Shown in pieces: positions 43,743 to 52,695 of a DNA stretch of 64,000 bases. Origin of the DNA: Promineifilum sp. (GTDB lineage Bacteria > Chloroflexota > Anaerolineae > Promineifilales > Promineifilaceae). How positions within the stretch are numbered: position 1 is the stretch's first letter; each line of letters starts with the position of its first letter. A model generated the notes under the pieces. It did not search any database. It saw only the letters and a program-made list of their open reading frames with translations, and had not been told where the DNA came from. Location: positions 1 through 64,000 of the forward strand of contig JACKBY010000018.1 in assembly GCA_020634335.1 (NCBI GenBank). Direction: 5' to 3'. Both the position numbers and the translations under genes were made by a program.

Positions 43743-44384
43743 ATGACCGGAAGGCCGGAGCTTGCGTCACAGGCCTTTCCCATGTCGCGCCGTCAGATGG
43801 TAGACATGAACGATCAACCGGATATCAGCGATGAAGAGTTGATGAGCCTAATCACCCGGCGTGATTCGGCGGCCTTCGAGCACTTGTATGATCGCTATGC
43901 ACCGGTAATCTTGGGAACTGTGGTCAAGATCGTACAGAATCGGGCTGAAGGAGAAGAGATATTGCAGGAAGCATTTTGGCGCGTTTGGAACCAGGCTGAA
44001 ACCTTCGACGCCGACAAAGGGTCATTTCGCAGCTGGGTGTTCAGCATCGCGCGGCGCTTGGCGCTCGACCTGCTGCGCCGGCGCAACGTGCGGCCGCAGC
44101 CGGCACGCAACGAATCGGAGGAACGGCGCTTCGACCAGGAAGCCGCCCCCGGCGTCAGCGTGCCCGAAGCGGCCGAGATGGCTATCGCCGCCACCCAACT
44201 GCGTGGGGCGCTGGGGCGTCTATCCGACGAGCAGTACCAGGTTCTGGAACTGGCCTATTTCAAAGGGCTGACGCGACAAGAGATCGCCCGGGCAACCGGG
44301 CTGCCGCTTGGAACCGTCCACACCCGCGCCCGGCTCGGCCTGCAAAATCTGCGAACGATCCTGACCGACAAAGGCAATACGTAA
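43743..44384 (+). CDS. ECF-type RNA polymerase sigma factor
   Basis: This 213-residue sigma-70-family factor has a region 2 with FEHLYDRYAPVILGTVVKIV, EEILQEAFWRVWNQAETFD and the -10-binding RSWVFSIARRLALDLLRRR, and a region 4 with LSDEQYQVLELAYFKGLTRQEIARATGLPLGTVHTRARLGL. The family matches SigK-type ECF factors, which pair with RskA anti-sigma factors. The next gene encodes an RskA-like anti-sigma factor 4 bases later. The ATG at 43743 has an AGAAGGA site at moderate distance; the ATG at 43806 (MNDQPDISDEEL) starts closer to the conserved region and is a real alternative. Confidence 0.93.
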   Translation: MTGRPELASQAFPMSRRQMVDMNDQPDISDEELMSLITRRDSAAFEHLYDRYAPVILGTVVKIVQNRAEGEEILQEAFWRVWNQAETFDADKGSFRSWVFSIARRLALDLLRRRNVRPQPARNESEERRFDQEAAPGVSVPEAAEMAIAATQLRGALGRLSDEQYQVLELAYFKGLTRQEIARATGLPLGTVHTRARLGLQNLRTILTDKGNT

Positions 44385-44388
44385 TATC

Positions 44389-45279
44389 ATGGAACGCAAC
44401 CCGCGTATCGAAGAGGAGCTATTCCCGTTTTACGCCCTCGACGCCTTGACCGATGAGGAAAAGGCGGAGGTCGAGCGCTACGTCGCCGGCAACCCCGCGG
44501 CCGCGGCCCGGCTGGCCGAGCTGACGCTGGCTGCGTCGGAATTGAACGAGGTCGCGCCGCCCCTGACGCCCAGCCCGGCGGTGAAGGCCGGCCTGATGGC
44601 CCGCGTCGAGGCCGATCTGCGTGCCACGCAACCGGCGGCCCCCCTTGCTGCGCCGCCCGCCGCCCGCCGCCCCACCCCCCGCCCGCCGCTGGAAGCCCCC
44701 TCCCGACCGTGGTGGCGCTCGTTCATGCCCCTGCTGGCCGGGTTTGCGGCGCTGGCCCTGATCCTGTCGACGCTGGCTATAAGACAATTGTCGGGCGAGG
44801 TAGGCGAGCTGCGGGCCACTGTCGCCACGCTGGAGGCTGGGTCGGGCACACTTCAGACCCGCATCGACGCCCTGTCCACCGAAAACGAGACGCTGCGGCA
44901 GCAATTGGCCGTCCGGGACGATCTGCTGGCCCAATACACACAGCCGGGTGCATTGACCATGACCATCGGCGACATCACCGGCGCAAACCCCGACGCTCGC
45001 GCCGTGCTGACGCTCGACCCAACGGCCGAAGCGGCCACGCTGCGCGTCGCCAACCTGCCGCCCCTGCCCGCCGACGAGACCTACCAGGCCTGGCTCATCG
45101 TCGACGACGCCCCCATCAGCGTCGGGACGTTCACGGTCGATGAGGCGGGTATCGCCACCCACGTGATCCCCGGCGGGCTGCCTGGGCGGTTCGACGCCGT
45201 GGGCATATCCATCGAACCGGCCGGCGGCAGCCAAACCCCCACGCCAGGCAACATCATCCTGCTCGGCGGCGCGTTCTAG
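44389..45279 (+). CDS. RskA-type anti-sigma factor
   Basis: This 296-residue membrane protein has an N-terminal cytoplasmic anti-sigma region (ELFPFYALDALTDEEKAEVERYVAGNP), one membrane helix (about 112-131), a coiled-coil stretch and an RskA C-terminal domain (NLPPLPADETYQAWLIVDDAPISVGTF and FDAVGISIEPAGG). It should hold the preceding sigma factor inactive at the membrane until a signal releases it. The start lies 4 bases after the sigma gene's stop. The RskA domain faces outside. Confidence 0.93.
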   Translation: MERNPRIEEELFPFYALDALTDEEKAEVERYVAGNPAAAARLAELTLAASELNEVAPPLTPSPAVKAGLMARVEADLRATQPAAPLAAPPAARRPTPRPPLEAPSRPWWRSFMPLLAGFAALALILSTLAIRQLSGEVGELRATVATLEAGSGTLQTRIDALSTENETLRQQLAVRDDLLAQYTQPGALTMTIGDITGANPDARAVLTLDPTAEAATLRVANLPPLPADETYQAWLIVDDAPISVGTFTVDEAGIATHVIPGGLPGRFDAVGISIEPAGGSQTPTPGNIILLGGAF

Positions 45280-45312
45280 CCGGCTACCAGTCTGTTCATC
45301 CCATTCATCTAG

Positions 45313-45341
45313 AGCGCGGCCAAAACGGCCGCGCTTTTTTT
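45313..45341 (+). terminator. Intrinsic terminator after the anti-sigma gene
   Basis: AGCGCGGCC and GGCCGCGCT form a 9-bp perfect stem around AAAAC, followed by seven T at 45335-45341. It separates the sigma/anti-sigma unit from the DUF4331 gene, whose own promoter therefore has to lie in 45342-45699. I see nothing else in that stretch. Confidence 0.85.
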
Positions 45342-45699
45342 GCCGCCGCTTCGCCCACCTGGAAGGCCGGGCAATCGGGAACCATGGCCGCCTGATCCGC
45401 CTATTGCCGTCCAATCCACGTCATCTGTATTCCATGGGTCCCCAACCACCCACTCTGCCACTCGGCCCGCACGCAATTGCCCAAATTCATCGAAAACTCA
45501 TAGATGCAAGCCGGAACGCCCTGCGTAATGGTTGGTAGAGGTCGGGAAAAACCCGCCGCACCCATTGCAAATCGCCATCCACAGGCCCGGCCTTCCGGCC
45601 GAAGGAGGTAGAAGAAGGAATAACAATAGTCAAACAGTCAATTTCCACCATCCCATTTCCCTGTCAGTTCATCACTATACACCTTTAGGAGACTCTAAG

Positions 45700-46752
45700 A
45701 TGAAAAATTTGCGAACCTTTGTGGTTATGGCCGTCGTCATGTTGACGATGGTCGTCGGGCTGGCGGCCTTCGGCGCCGGCGCGGCCGACCATCTTGATGC
45801 CCCGCTCGTCCAGGAAGACGGACGTCTGGACATCAATGACGTCTATGCTTTCGTCCATGGCGACAACACCGTGCTGGTGATGACCGTCAATCCGGCTGCG
45901 GGCGTCCTCAGCCCCACCACGCTGCGCAACGTCCCCGGCACGCGCTATGAATTCGCCATCGACAATGACGGCGACTACATGGAGGACCTCATCCTCAAAG
46001 TTCGGGCCGACCGTCCGCGCGCCAACGGCGACCAGCGCGCCAACCTGTTCCTGGAAGATGTCCACGCCGGCACCCAGCGCCGCATCGCCGCCGGCCGCAG
46101 CGGGCAGGTCAACGACTTCCTGCGCGCCGAAGGCCACTTCTACCATGGCCTGCGCGATGACCCGTTCTTCTTCGACCTGCAAGCCTTCCGTGACGTCGTC
46201 GGCGGCGCGGGCGGCTCCCGCACCTTCTGCGATGCGGACACGGTCGACTTCTTCGCCGGCTTCAACACGACGGCCATCGTCGTCGAGATACCGTCCTGGC
46301 GACTGACCGGCGACACCAGCACGATCAACGTCTGGGCGCGCACGATTGACCGCATGGAAGTGATCGATCGCATGGGCAAACCGGCCCTCAACACCGTTTT
46401 CATCGACTCGGCCGACAAGGACGCATACAACAAGACCACCCCGACGGATGACCTCGCCATGTGGGGCGACCGTTTCGTGGCCGTGCTGCAACTGTTCGGC
46501 GGCTATGATGACGCGACAGCCCAGACCATCACCGGCCTGCTGTTGCCCGACGTGTTGACGCTGGACACCAGCTCGACCGACGGCTTCGTCGGCACGCTGA
46601 ACGGCCGCCAGCTGTCTGAAGACGTCATTGACTTCGAACTGACCGTCGTCACCGGCGGGCTGATCGGCACGCCCGGCATTCCCGGCGACTGCGTCGACGC
46701 CAACGACCAACCCTTCCTGGCCTCGTTCCCATACCTGGCCGACGCCAACTAA
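45700..46752 (+). CDS. Secreted DUF4331 protein
   Basis: This 350-residue exported protein has a signal peptide (1-26, LAAFGAGAADHLDAP) and the DUF4331 start DHLDAPLVQEDGRLDINDVYAFVHGDN, followed by EFAIDNDGDYMEDLILKV. The family is found in secreted proteins, often next to ECF sigma factors and metal transporters, but its activity is not established. AGGAG precedes the ATG at 45700. It probably starts a unit with the TPR and NicO genes, which follow at short distances. Export to the cell surface is the likely location. Confidence 0.88.
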   Translation: MKNLRTFVVMAVVMLTMVVGLAAFGAGAADHLDAPLVQEDGRLDINDVYAFVHGDNTVLVMTVNPAAGVLSPTTLRNVPGTRYEFAIDNDGDYMEDLILKVRADRPRANGDQRANLFLEDVHAGTQRRIAAGRSGQVNDFLRAEGHFYHGLRDDPFFFDLQAFRDVVGGAGGSRTFCDADTVDFFAGFNTTAIVVEIPSWRLTGDTSTINVWARTIDRMEVIDRMGKPALNTVFIDSADKDAYNKTTPTDDLAMWGDRFVAVLQLFGGYDDATAQTITGLLLPDVLTLDTSSTDGFVGTLNGRQLSEDVIDFELTVVTGGLIGTPGIPGDCVDANDQPFLASFPYLADAN

Positions 46753-46841
46753 ATCTTCATCGGTTCCCACTTGCCGGGGTCGATGACGCTCTCCTCCCGA
46801 TGGCGTCATCGGCCCCCAACCGGGCCTATCAGGAAATTACT

Positions 46842-48173
46842 ATGAACAATCGCCGCCTTTGGCTTCTCCTGCTCTTCACCGTCTTGCTGGTGGGTGGAAC
46901 GTATCTCTTCCGCGGCGCAACGGTCAATGGGATGGCGCTGCCTCTCGTCGAGTCGGTGTTGGGCGTGCCCGAGCCGACCGTACCGGACGTCATGCCGCCC
47001 GACCAGCAGATCGTATTCTGGACCAACCGCTTGTCGCCTGATACGAAAGACTACATCACGCTGACCCATCTCGGCCGCGCTTACCTGATGCAGGCGCGCG
47101 TGACGGGCGACGCCGACGCCTACGCCCGGGCCGAGGAAGCACTGCAACGCGCCCTGTCTCTCAACGAGCGATACGCCCCCGCCAGGAGCCTGCTGGGCAG
47201 CGTCTACATCGGCAATCATGCCTTCGCCAAAGCGCTGGCCGGCGCCCAGGAGGCGCTGCGGGCCGACCCGACCAATCTCCAGGCGCTGGCCGTTTCGGGA
47301 GACTCCGCGCTGGAGCTGGGACAGTACAGCGAGGCCGAAACCGCTTTTCGCGCCCTGTTGGACGCGGCCCCCGGCGGCCCGGCCTACAGTCGCATGGCCC
47401 GTCTCACCTGGCTGCTCGGCCGCCCCGACGAAGCCATCGAATGGATGCGGCGCGCCGCCGACGAAACCCTGGCCCTCGATATTGGCGGCGAGGAGTTGGC
47501 CTGGTACCGTTTCCAGCTGGGCGAGCTCTACTTCAACACCGGCGATTTGCGCGCGGCACACAAATGGTACGATGAGGCCGGCCAGGCGCTGCCCGACTAC
47601 TATCTGGCTCAGTCCGGCCTGGGCAAGGTGGCCGCCGCCCGCGGCCATCGCCAGGAAGCCATCGACATCTACGAGGCCCTTGTCGCCCGCATGCCGCTGC
47701 CCGGGTTCGTGGCCTACCTGGGCGATCTCTACACGCTGGAAGGCAACACGGCCGCGGCCCAAGAACAATACGACACGGTGGGCTTCATCCGCGAGCTTGA
47801 GGAACGACAGCAAGTGCTCTACAACCGGCAAATGGCCGTCTTCTTTGCCAACCACAACATGAATATCGACCTGGCGCTGGAATATGCCCAAAAGGAACTG
47901 GACGCCCGTCAGGACATCTATGCCTATGACACGCTGGCCTGGGCGCTCTACCGCCACGGCCGCTACGACGAGGCCCGCGCCGCCAGCGACAAGTCGCTGG
48001 CCCTGGGCACGCACGATGCCTTGCTCCATTATCACGCCGGCATGATCGCCGCCGCCCTGGGCGACAAGACCCGCGCCGCCGCCGAGCTCCAGCTCGCCCT
48101 GCAATTCAACCCCAACTTCGACCTAATCCAGGCCGCCGTCGCCCGCAAAACGCTGGCCGGCCTGCCGGACTAA
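46842..48173 (+). CDS. Membrane-anchored TPR protein
   Basis: This 443-residue protein has an N-terminal signal/anchor helix (about 5-24) followed by tandem tetratricopeptide repeats. Repeats are marked by AYLMQARVTGDADAYARAEEALQRALSLNERYAPARSLLGSVY and by LGDLYTLEGNTAAAQEQYD and DTLAWALYRHGRYDEARAASDKSLALG. It is likely to act outside the membrane as a scaffold. The position between DUF4331 and NicO genes suggests it belongs to the same pathway. AGGAAA lies upstream of the ATG at 46842; the longer ORF start at 46800 lacks a ribosome-binding site. Confidence 0.85.
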   Translation: MNNRRLWLLLLFTVLLVGGTYLFRGATVNGMALPLVESVLGVPEPTVPDVMPPDQQIVFWTNRLSPDTKDYITLTHLGRAYLMQARVTGDADAYARAEEALQRALSLNERYAPARSLLGSVYIGNHAFAKALAGAQEALRADPTNLQALAVSGDSALELGQYSEAETAFRALLDAAPGGPAYSRMARLTWLLGRPDEAIEWMRRAADETLALDIGGEELAWYRFQLGELYFNTGDLRAAHKWYDEAGQALPDYYLAQSGLGKVAAARGHRQEAIDIYEALVARMPLPGFVAYLGDLYTLEGNTAAAQEQYDTVGFIRELEERQQVLYNRQMAVFFANHNMNIDLALEYAQKELDARQDIYAYDTLAWALYRHGRYDEARAASDKSLALGTHDALLHYHAGMIAAALGDKTRAAAELQLALQFNPNFDLIQAAVARKTLAGLPD

Positions 48174-48192
48174 CCGCCAAGAGAGGAATACC

Positions 48193-49881
48193 ATGGCCCG
48201 GAAGCGAACTCTCCAACGCCTGATCGCCGTCGCCGGCGCGCTGCTCGTCCTGAGCCTGGCCGGCGTGGCCGCCGCCCACCCGCTGGGCAACTTCACCATC
48301 AGCCGCTATAGCGCCCTGACATTGCGCCAGACGGCTGTCGACGTACTCTACATCGTCGACATGGCCGAAATCCCCACCTTCCAGGCACGGCAGGCGATGG
48401 ACGCCGACAGGGATGGGACAGTGACCCCGGCCGAACAAGAGGACTGGGTCACCAGCCTCGTCCCCCAACTGAGCGCCAATCTGCTGCTGGCCGTCGACGG
48501 CGATGTGGTGGCCCTGGAATCGACCGGCCACGCGCTCAGCTTCCCACCCGGCCAGGGCGATTTGGAAACTACACGGCTGGAGATCACGCTGACGGCCGCC
48601 CTGCCGCCCGTGGCCGCAGGCGAAGCGCGCCAATTGACCTATGAGGACGGCAATTTTACGGACCGCCTCGGCTGGCAGGAAGTCGTGGCCGGCGCGGCTG
48701 ACGGTTCGCTGCTGGAATCATCCGTCCCCACGACCGATCTAAGCCATCAGTTGCGCGATTACCCGGCGGACCTGCTCCAGACTCCACCAAGAGTCCATTC
48801 CGCGACCATCAGCCATGCGCCCACGGCCGCCGGGATGGCCGTTCCAGTCAAGGCCGAGACCGCGACACAGGCGGCCGCGGTCTCGGCCGACCGCTTCAGC
48901 ACCGACGAGTTCGCCAATCTGCTCGGCCGCACCCTCGATACGCCGGGGGCGCTGTTGGCGGCGCTGCTGGTGGCCGTCGGGCTGGGTGCGGCCCACGCCT
49001 TGACGCCCGGCCACGGCAAGACCATTGTCGGGGCCTACCTGGTCGGCTCGCGCGGCACCGCCCGGCATGCCCTGTTCCTGGGCCTGACGACGACCATCAC
49101 ACACACGGCGGGTGTCTTTGCGCTGGGCTTCCTGGTGCTGGCCGCGTCGGAGTTTATCCTGCCCGAACAACTGTATCCCTGGCTGGGAGTCCTGTCGGGC
49201 CTGCTGGTGGTCTTCATCGGTGCGTCCATCTTTCGCGGCCACTTTCGCCACTGGCTGGCCCGCCGTCGCGGCGCGGCCGCCCAGGACGAGAACTTTCATT
49301 ACCACTTCGGCAAGGGCCACTCCCACGCCTCGGTCGAGGCGGCCACAGAGCCGGCCGCTCCCGCCCGGCCCGCTGGCACGCTGGCCTTCGCCGGGTTGGC
49401 GAGTGGAAGTACAACGATGGTTGCGCCGGCGCGTGGACATGCCCACGACCACGACCACGCTCATGAACATCCACACGACCATCCTCATCCGCATGGTGAC
49501 CACGACCACCCCCACGACGCGCACGAGCATCCCCATCCGGCAGATGCCAATGATTCGTTGAGCTGGCGCAATCTGCTGGCGCTGGGTATTTCCGGTGGGC
49601 TGCTGCCCTGCCCCTCGGCGCTCATCCTCATGCTCAGCGCCATCGCCCTGCGGCAAGTCGGGCTGGGCATCGTCCTGATCATCGCCTTCAGCATCGGACT
49701 GGCCGGCGTGCTGACCAGCATCGGGCTGATCATGGTCTACGCGGGCAAGTTCCTGGAGCGGCTGCCCATTCGCCACACTTCGGTGACGGCGCGCCTGTTG
49801 CCCGCCGCCAGCGCGGCCTTCATCACCGTGGCCGGGGTACTTATTACGTGGCGGGCGCTGATCGAGGCAGGGGTTCTTTAA
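48193..49881 (+). CDS. NicO/RcnA-like nickel-cobalt transporter with His-rich loop
   Basis: This 562-residue protein has a signal peptide (about 1-32), an extracellular N-terminal domain (about 33-240) with a DADRDGTVTPAE EF-hand-like segment, then six or so membrane helices of the NicO family. VGLGAAHALTPGHGKTIVGAYLVGSRGTARHA is the classic HX4D-like metal-handling helix. A His/Asp-rich loop (about 415-451) alternates HDHDH-type units. Such proteins move nickel or cobalt across the membrane; direction (export like RcnA or import) is not certain. It ends the sigma-linked cluster. Confidence 0.9.
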   Translation: MARKRTLQRLIAVAGALLVLSLAGVAAAHPLGNFTISRYSALTLRQTAVDVLYIVDMAEIPTFQARQAMDADRDGTVTPAEQEDWVTSLVPQLSANLLLAVDGDVVALESTGHALSFPPGQGDLETTRLEITLTAALPPVAAGEARQLTYEDGNFTDRLGWQEVVAGAADGSLLESSVPTTDLSHQLRDYPADLLQTPPRVHSATISHAPTAAGMAVPVKAETATQAAAVSADRFSTDEFANLLGRTLDTPGALLAALLVAVGLGAAHALTPGHGKTIVGAYLVGSRGTARHALFLGLTTTITHTAGVFALGFLVLAASEFILPEQLYPWLGVLSGLLVVFIGASIFRGHFRHWLARRRGAAAQDENFHYHFGKGHSHASVEAATEPAAPARPAGTLAFAGLASGSTTMVAPARGHAHDHDHAHEHPHDHPHPHGDHDHPHDAHEHPHPADANDSLSWRNLLALGISGGLLPCPSALILMLSAIALRQVGLGIVLIIAFSIGLAGVLTSIGLIMVYAGKFLERLPIRHTSVTARLLPAASAAFITVAGVLITWRALIEAGVL

Positions 49882-49932
49882 GCGAATCAAGTAATAAACA
49901 CGGATACGACCCGGATAAAGTAGTTATCTGAC

Positions 49933-49962
49933 AAGCCGCCCGGCATGCCGGGCGGCTTTTTT
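49933..49962 (+). terminator. Intrinsic terminator after the NicO gene
   Basis: AAGCCGCCCG and CGGGCGGCTT form a 10-bp perfect stem around GCATGC, followed by six T. It ends the DUF4331-TPR-NicO transcript just before the kinase-like gene. Confidence 0.85.
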
Positions 49963-49982
49963 CGTGCCTGGCCCCCTTCTGC

Positions 49983-49988
49983 TACTAT
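49983..49988 (+). promoter_or_regulatory. -10 element (TACTAT) 8 bases before an ATG
   Basis: TACTAT ends 7 bases before the ATG at 49996, so the predicted transcription start falls at the start codon. No ribosome-binding site or good -35 is seen. Confidence 0.35.
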
Positions 49989-49995
49989 TGCGGCC

Positions 49996-51030
49996 ATGTT
50001 CAGCGAACCGGCCTACCAGTGGCGCGATCCGGCATGGCGGCGAGCGGCCGAGGCGTGGATTCGCCGCCACGCCGCCCGACTCGGCCAGCCCGTCAGGGGC
50101 CACATCGGGGACGTCCGCTTTCTGCCCTGGTCGGCCGTCTTGCGCGCTCCCACCGGCCGAGGCGATCTTTATTTCAAGGCTTGTGGAGCATCGCAGGCCT
50201 TCGAGCCGGCGCTGGCCGTCTATCTGGCCGCGGCCCAGCCCGATTGCATGATTCCCGTGTTGGCCGCCGACCCGGCGCGCGGTCGTTTGCTGATGCCCGA
50301 CGGCGGCGCGCTCCTCACCGACGCCATCCGCGAACCCGACGGCCCCAACCATTGGCGGCGCGTGCTAGCCCTATTGGCCGGCGTGCAGCAAGCGATGATC
50401 CCCCATGCGGCCGACCTCCTGGCCCTGGGCCTGCCCGACCGGCGTCCACTCGTGTTGTCCGGCCTGCTCGCCACGCTACTGGAGCGGCCGAATCGCCTGC
50501 TCATCGGCCGGCCGGGCGCACTCACGACTGATGACGTGGCCCGCCTCCAGACCCTTACCGCGCGCGTCGCCGATCTGGCCGCGGAATTGGCCGCCGCCGG
50601 CCCGCCAGACACCTACGTCCATGACGACCTGCACGAGGATCACATTTTCGCCCGACCCGAACCGGGCGGCGCGTGGCACTACACCTTCTTCGATTACGGC
50701 GACGCCTGTCTCACCCACCCGTTTATGCAGCTCGTCGCCCGGCCGCGCTTCGCCCCCGGCCGGTTTGGGATCGAAGGAGACAAGATCATGGATTCACTAC
50801 ACGAAGATTACTTGCTGCGCTGGGGCAGCTTTGTCTCCTTGCCGGCGCTGCGGCGGGCCCTGTCGATTGCCCTGGCGCTCGGTGGCATCATGCGCGCCGC
50901 CACCTGGATCAATGCCTGCGGCGATCAGGCAGACGATCTCTCGCCCGAACTGCGCGGCTTCTACGCCCAAGGCGTGGCCTTCTGGTTGCGACAGGTAAGG
51001 GCCAGAGTTGAGGGACTGGATGTTACCTGA
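49996..51030 (+). CDS. Aminoglycoside phosphotransferase-like kinase-fold protein
   Basis: This 344-residue protein has a kinase-like fold with the APH/choline kinase catalytic loop VHDDLHEDHIF (about 209-219, catalytic Asp in HDD) and the metal-binding FFDYGDAC segment that replaces DFG. The N-terminal lobe contains FKACGAS-like sequence for the ATP-binding Lys. It would phosphorylate a small molecule hydroxyl; antibiotic resistance is only one option for this family. The next gene overlaps the end by 11 bases. Confidence 0.87.
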   Translation: MFSEPAYQWRDPAWRRAAEAWIRRHAARLGQPVRGHIGDVRFLPWSAVLRAPTGRGDLYFKACGASQAFEPALAVYLAAAQPDCMIPVLAADPARGRLLMPDGGALLTDAIREPDGPNHWRRVLALLAGVQQAMIPHAADLLALGLPDRRPLVLSGLLATLLERPNRLLIGRPGALTTDDVARLQTLTARVADLAAELAAAGPPDTYVHDDLHEDHIFARPEPGGAWHYTFFDYGDACLTHPFMQLVARPRFAPGRFGIEGDKIMDSLHEDYLLRWGSFVSLPALRRALSIALALGGIMRAATWINACGDQADDLSPELRGFYAQGVAFWLRQVRARVEGLDVT

Positions 51031-51586
51031 GCCGGCGGCCGGCCGGCTCTTCCACGTCAGTGACCGGCCGGACATCACCCTGTTCGAGCCGCGCCCGCCG
51101 GCGTCGCCCCACCCGCAAAACGTCATCCGGCCGGTCGTCTGGGGCATCGCCGAACGCCTCCTCCATAACTACCTGCTGCCACGCCATTGCCCTCGTGTCA
51201 CCTTCTACGCGCGGCCCGACAGCGACCCGGCTGACGTGGCCCACCTGATGGGGCAGACGGCGGCGCGCCACGTAGTGGCCGTGGAATCCGGTTGGCTGAA
51301 CGCTATCCGCCAGACGACGCTTTATCTATACGAACTTCCATCCCGCGGCTTCGTGGCGAGCGATCCCGGCGCGGGGTATTACGTGAGCGAAACGACCGTG
51401 ATGCCTCTGTTTGTTTGCCGCGTAGACGATCTGCTGGGCCAGTTGGCGCGGCGCGATGTGGAACTGCGCCTCACGCCGTCGCTGTGGCCGCTGCGCGACG
51501 CGGTGCTGGCCTCGACGCTGCAATTCTCGTTCATTCGGATGCGGAATGCGCGGCCTGAAGATCCCGGCAAGAATGATGCGCGTTGA
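51020..51586 (+). CDS. Uncharacterised protein (DUF6886-like)
   Basis: This 188-residue soluble protein starts MLPEPAAGRLFHVSDRPDITLFEPRPP and has VVWGIAERLLHNYLLPRHCPRVTFYARP and LYLYELPS.GF segments. I recall these from a small family of unknown function (DUF6886). It overlaps the kinase-like gene by 11 bases with GAGGGA upstream of the ATG at 51020, so the two are translationally coupled and may act on the same compound. No catalytic motif is obvious. Confidence 0.75.
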   Translation: MLPEPAAGRLFHVSDRPDITLFEPRPPASPHPQNVIRPVVWGIAERLLHNYLLPRHCPRVTFYARPDSDPADVAHLMGQTAARHVVAVESGWLNAIRQTTLYLYELPSRGFVASDPGAGYYVSETTVMPLFVCRVDDLLGQLARRDVELRLTPSLWPLRDAVLASTLQFSFIRMRNARPEDPGKNDAR

Positions 51587-51701
51587 CGTATAAATTCGGT
51601 CGGGCGTGGGGGCAGGCGAGCGGGAAAGGCGGGAGAGGGCGACACAACGGCGAGAGAAGGGGGTTCCGCAAGGGGCCGATAGTGTCGCCGGTGTGCCGCC
51701 C

Positions 51702-52169
51702 CTACCGTCCTTGCCTGAGAGCGCGTAAGTGCCGGACCTGCCAGTCCCATTCGTCGGCCACGGCCGCGGCGGCCGTCTCGGCGTCGGCCGTGCGGTGTAC
51801 GGCCTGCTGGGCATAGCGGGCCGCGCCCAGGGCATGCCTGGGCACGTGGGCCGTGGCGACGGCCTGACCGGCAGCGCGGGCAGCCGAGCGGGCCGGGCTA
51901 TCTTCGCCCACGTCGCGCGCGGCGGCGTGGGCGGCCAGCGACGCCCCACGGATGGCAGCCATCCTGAATACGCCTGATTCTATCCACTCGCGCAAGATGA
52001 CAAGCGCCTGCCGCGGCCGGGGATCATGCGGGAACGGCTCTTCAAAATAAGGCAGCACGCGCTCGGTGCAATCGATGGCCCACACGGCCAGCGTCCGCTG
52101 ATCGGTTTGGGCCACCAGTTCGGCCAGAGGATCACCCGGCTGGTTCAGGGAATACGACGGCTTTTTCAT
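51702..52169 (-). CDS. Imm5-like putative immunity protein
   Basis: This 155-residue soluble helical protein matches the Imm5 family: LAVWAIDCTERVLPYFEEPFPHDPRPRQALVILREWIESGVF, then AAHAAARD and AARAAGQAVATAHVPRHALGAARYAQQAV. Imm5 proteins are predicted to protect against polymorphic toxins, but many members have no adjacent toxin, as here. It lies downstream of the GNAT/RidA run on the same strand after a 115-base gap. The cognate toxin, if any, is not in the window. Confidence 0.8.
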   Translation of the reverse strand: MKKPSYSLNQPGDPLAELVAQTDQRTLAVWAIDCTERVLPYFEEPFPHDPRPRQALVILREWIESGVFRMAAIRGASLAAHAAARDVGEDSPARSAARAAGQAVATAHVPRHALGAARYAQQAVHRTADAETAAAAVADEWDWQVRHLRALRQGR

Positions 52170-52284
52170 AGGCGTATCAGGGGCAAACCTGCCCGACTCC
52201 GGGTGAGCGTTTGGGCCACGACCAATGGATCAGGTATACAGAAGCTATCGGTTCCGTATTCCCGTGCTCGTCCGCCGTCAATCC

Positions 52285-52695
52285 TTAATCCAGCACGGCA
52301 ATCGCCTCGATCTCGATCACAAAATCGGGGTTCGCCAGTGCCGTCACGCCGATCCACGTCGTCGCCGGGCGGGCGTCGGCCTCAAACGTTGCCAGCAGCG
52401 CCTCGCGCACGGCCCGCGTGTCGCGGATATGATCGCCGGCAATGTAGATGCGCAATGAAACGACGTCGCGCAGCGAGCCACCCGCGGCGGCCACGGCCCG
52501 CCCCACGTTCTCCAGCGACCTACGCGTCTGCTCGCCCAGGTCACCGGGCGCGCCGATATCCTCGTTCTCATCCCAGGCCACTTGCCCGGAGCAGTAGACC
52601 GTCCGCCTTCCTTCGGCCACGACCACCTGCGAGAAGCCGTATTGGCGGCTGTCGAATAGATCGGGCGGGTTAATTCTCGTCTTCATCATTGTCAT
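52285..52695 (-). CDS. RidA/YjgF-family protein
   Basis: This 136-residue protein has the RidA fold: VYCSGQVAWDENEDIGAPGDLGEQTRRSLENVGRAVAAAGGSLRDVVSLRIYI and RPATTWIGVTALANPDFVIEIEAIAVL. RidA enzymes remove reactive enamine/imine intermediates made by PLP enzymes, and the family forms trimers. The gene overlaps the preceding GNAT gene by 26 bases, so it is translationally coupled. The arginine used for deamination appears in the RPATTW segment. Confidence 0.92.
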   Translation of the reverse strand: MTMMKTRINPPDLFDSRQYGFSQVVVAEGRRTVYCSGQVAWDENEDIGAPGDLGEQTRRSLENVGRAVAAAGGSLRDVVSLRIYIAGDHIRDTRAVREALLATFEADARPATTWIGVTALANPDFVIEIEAIAVLD

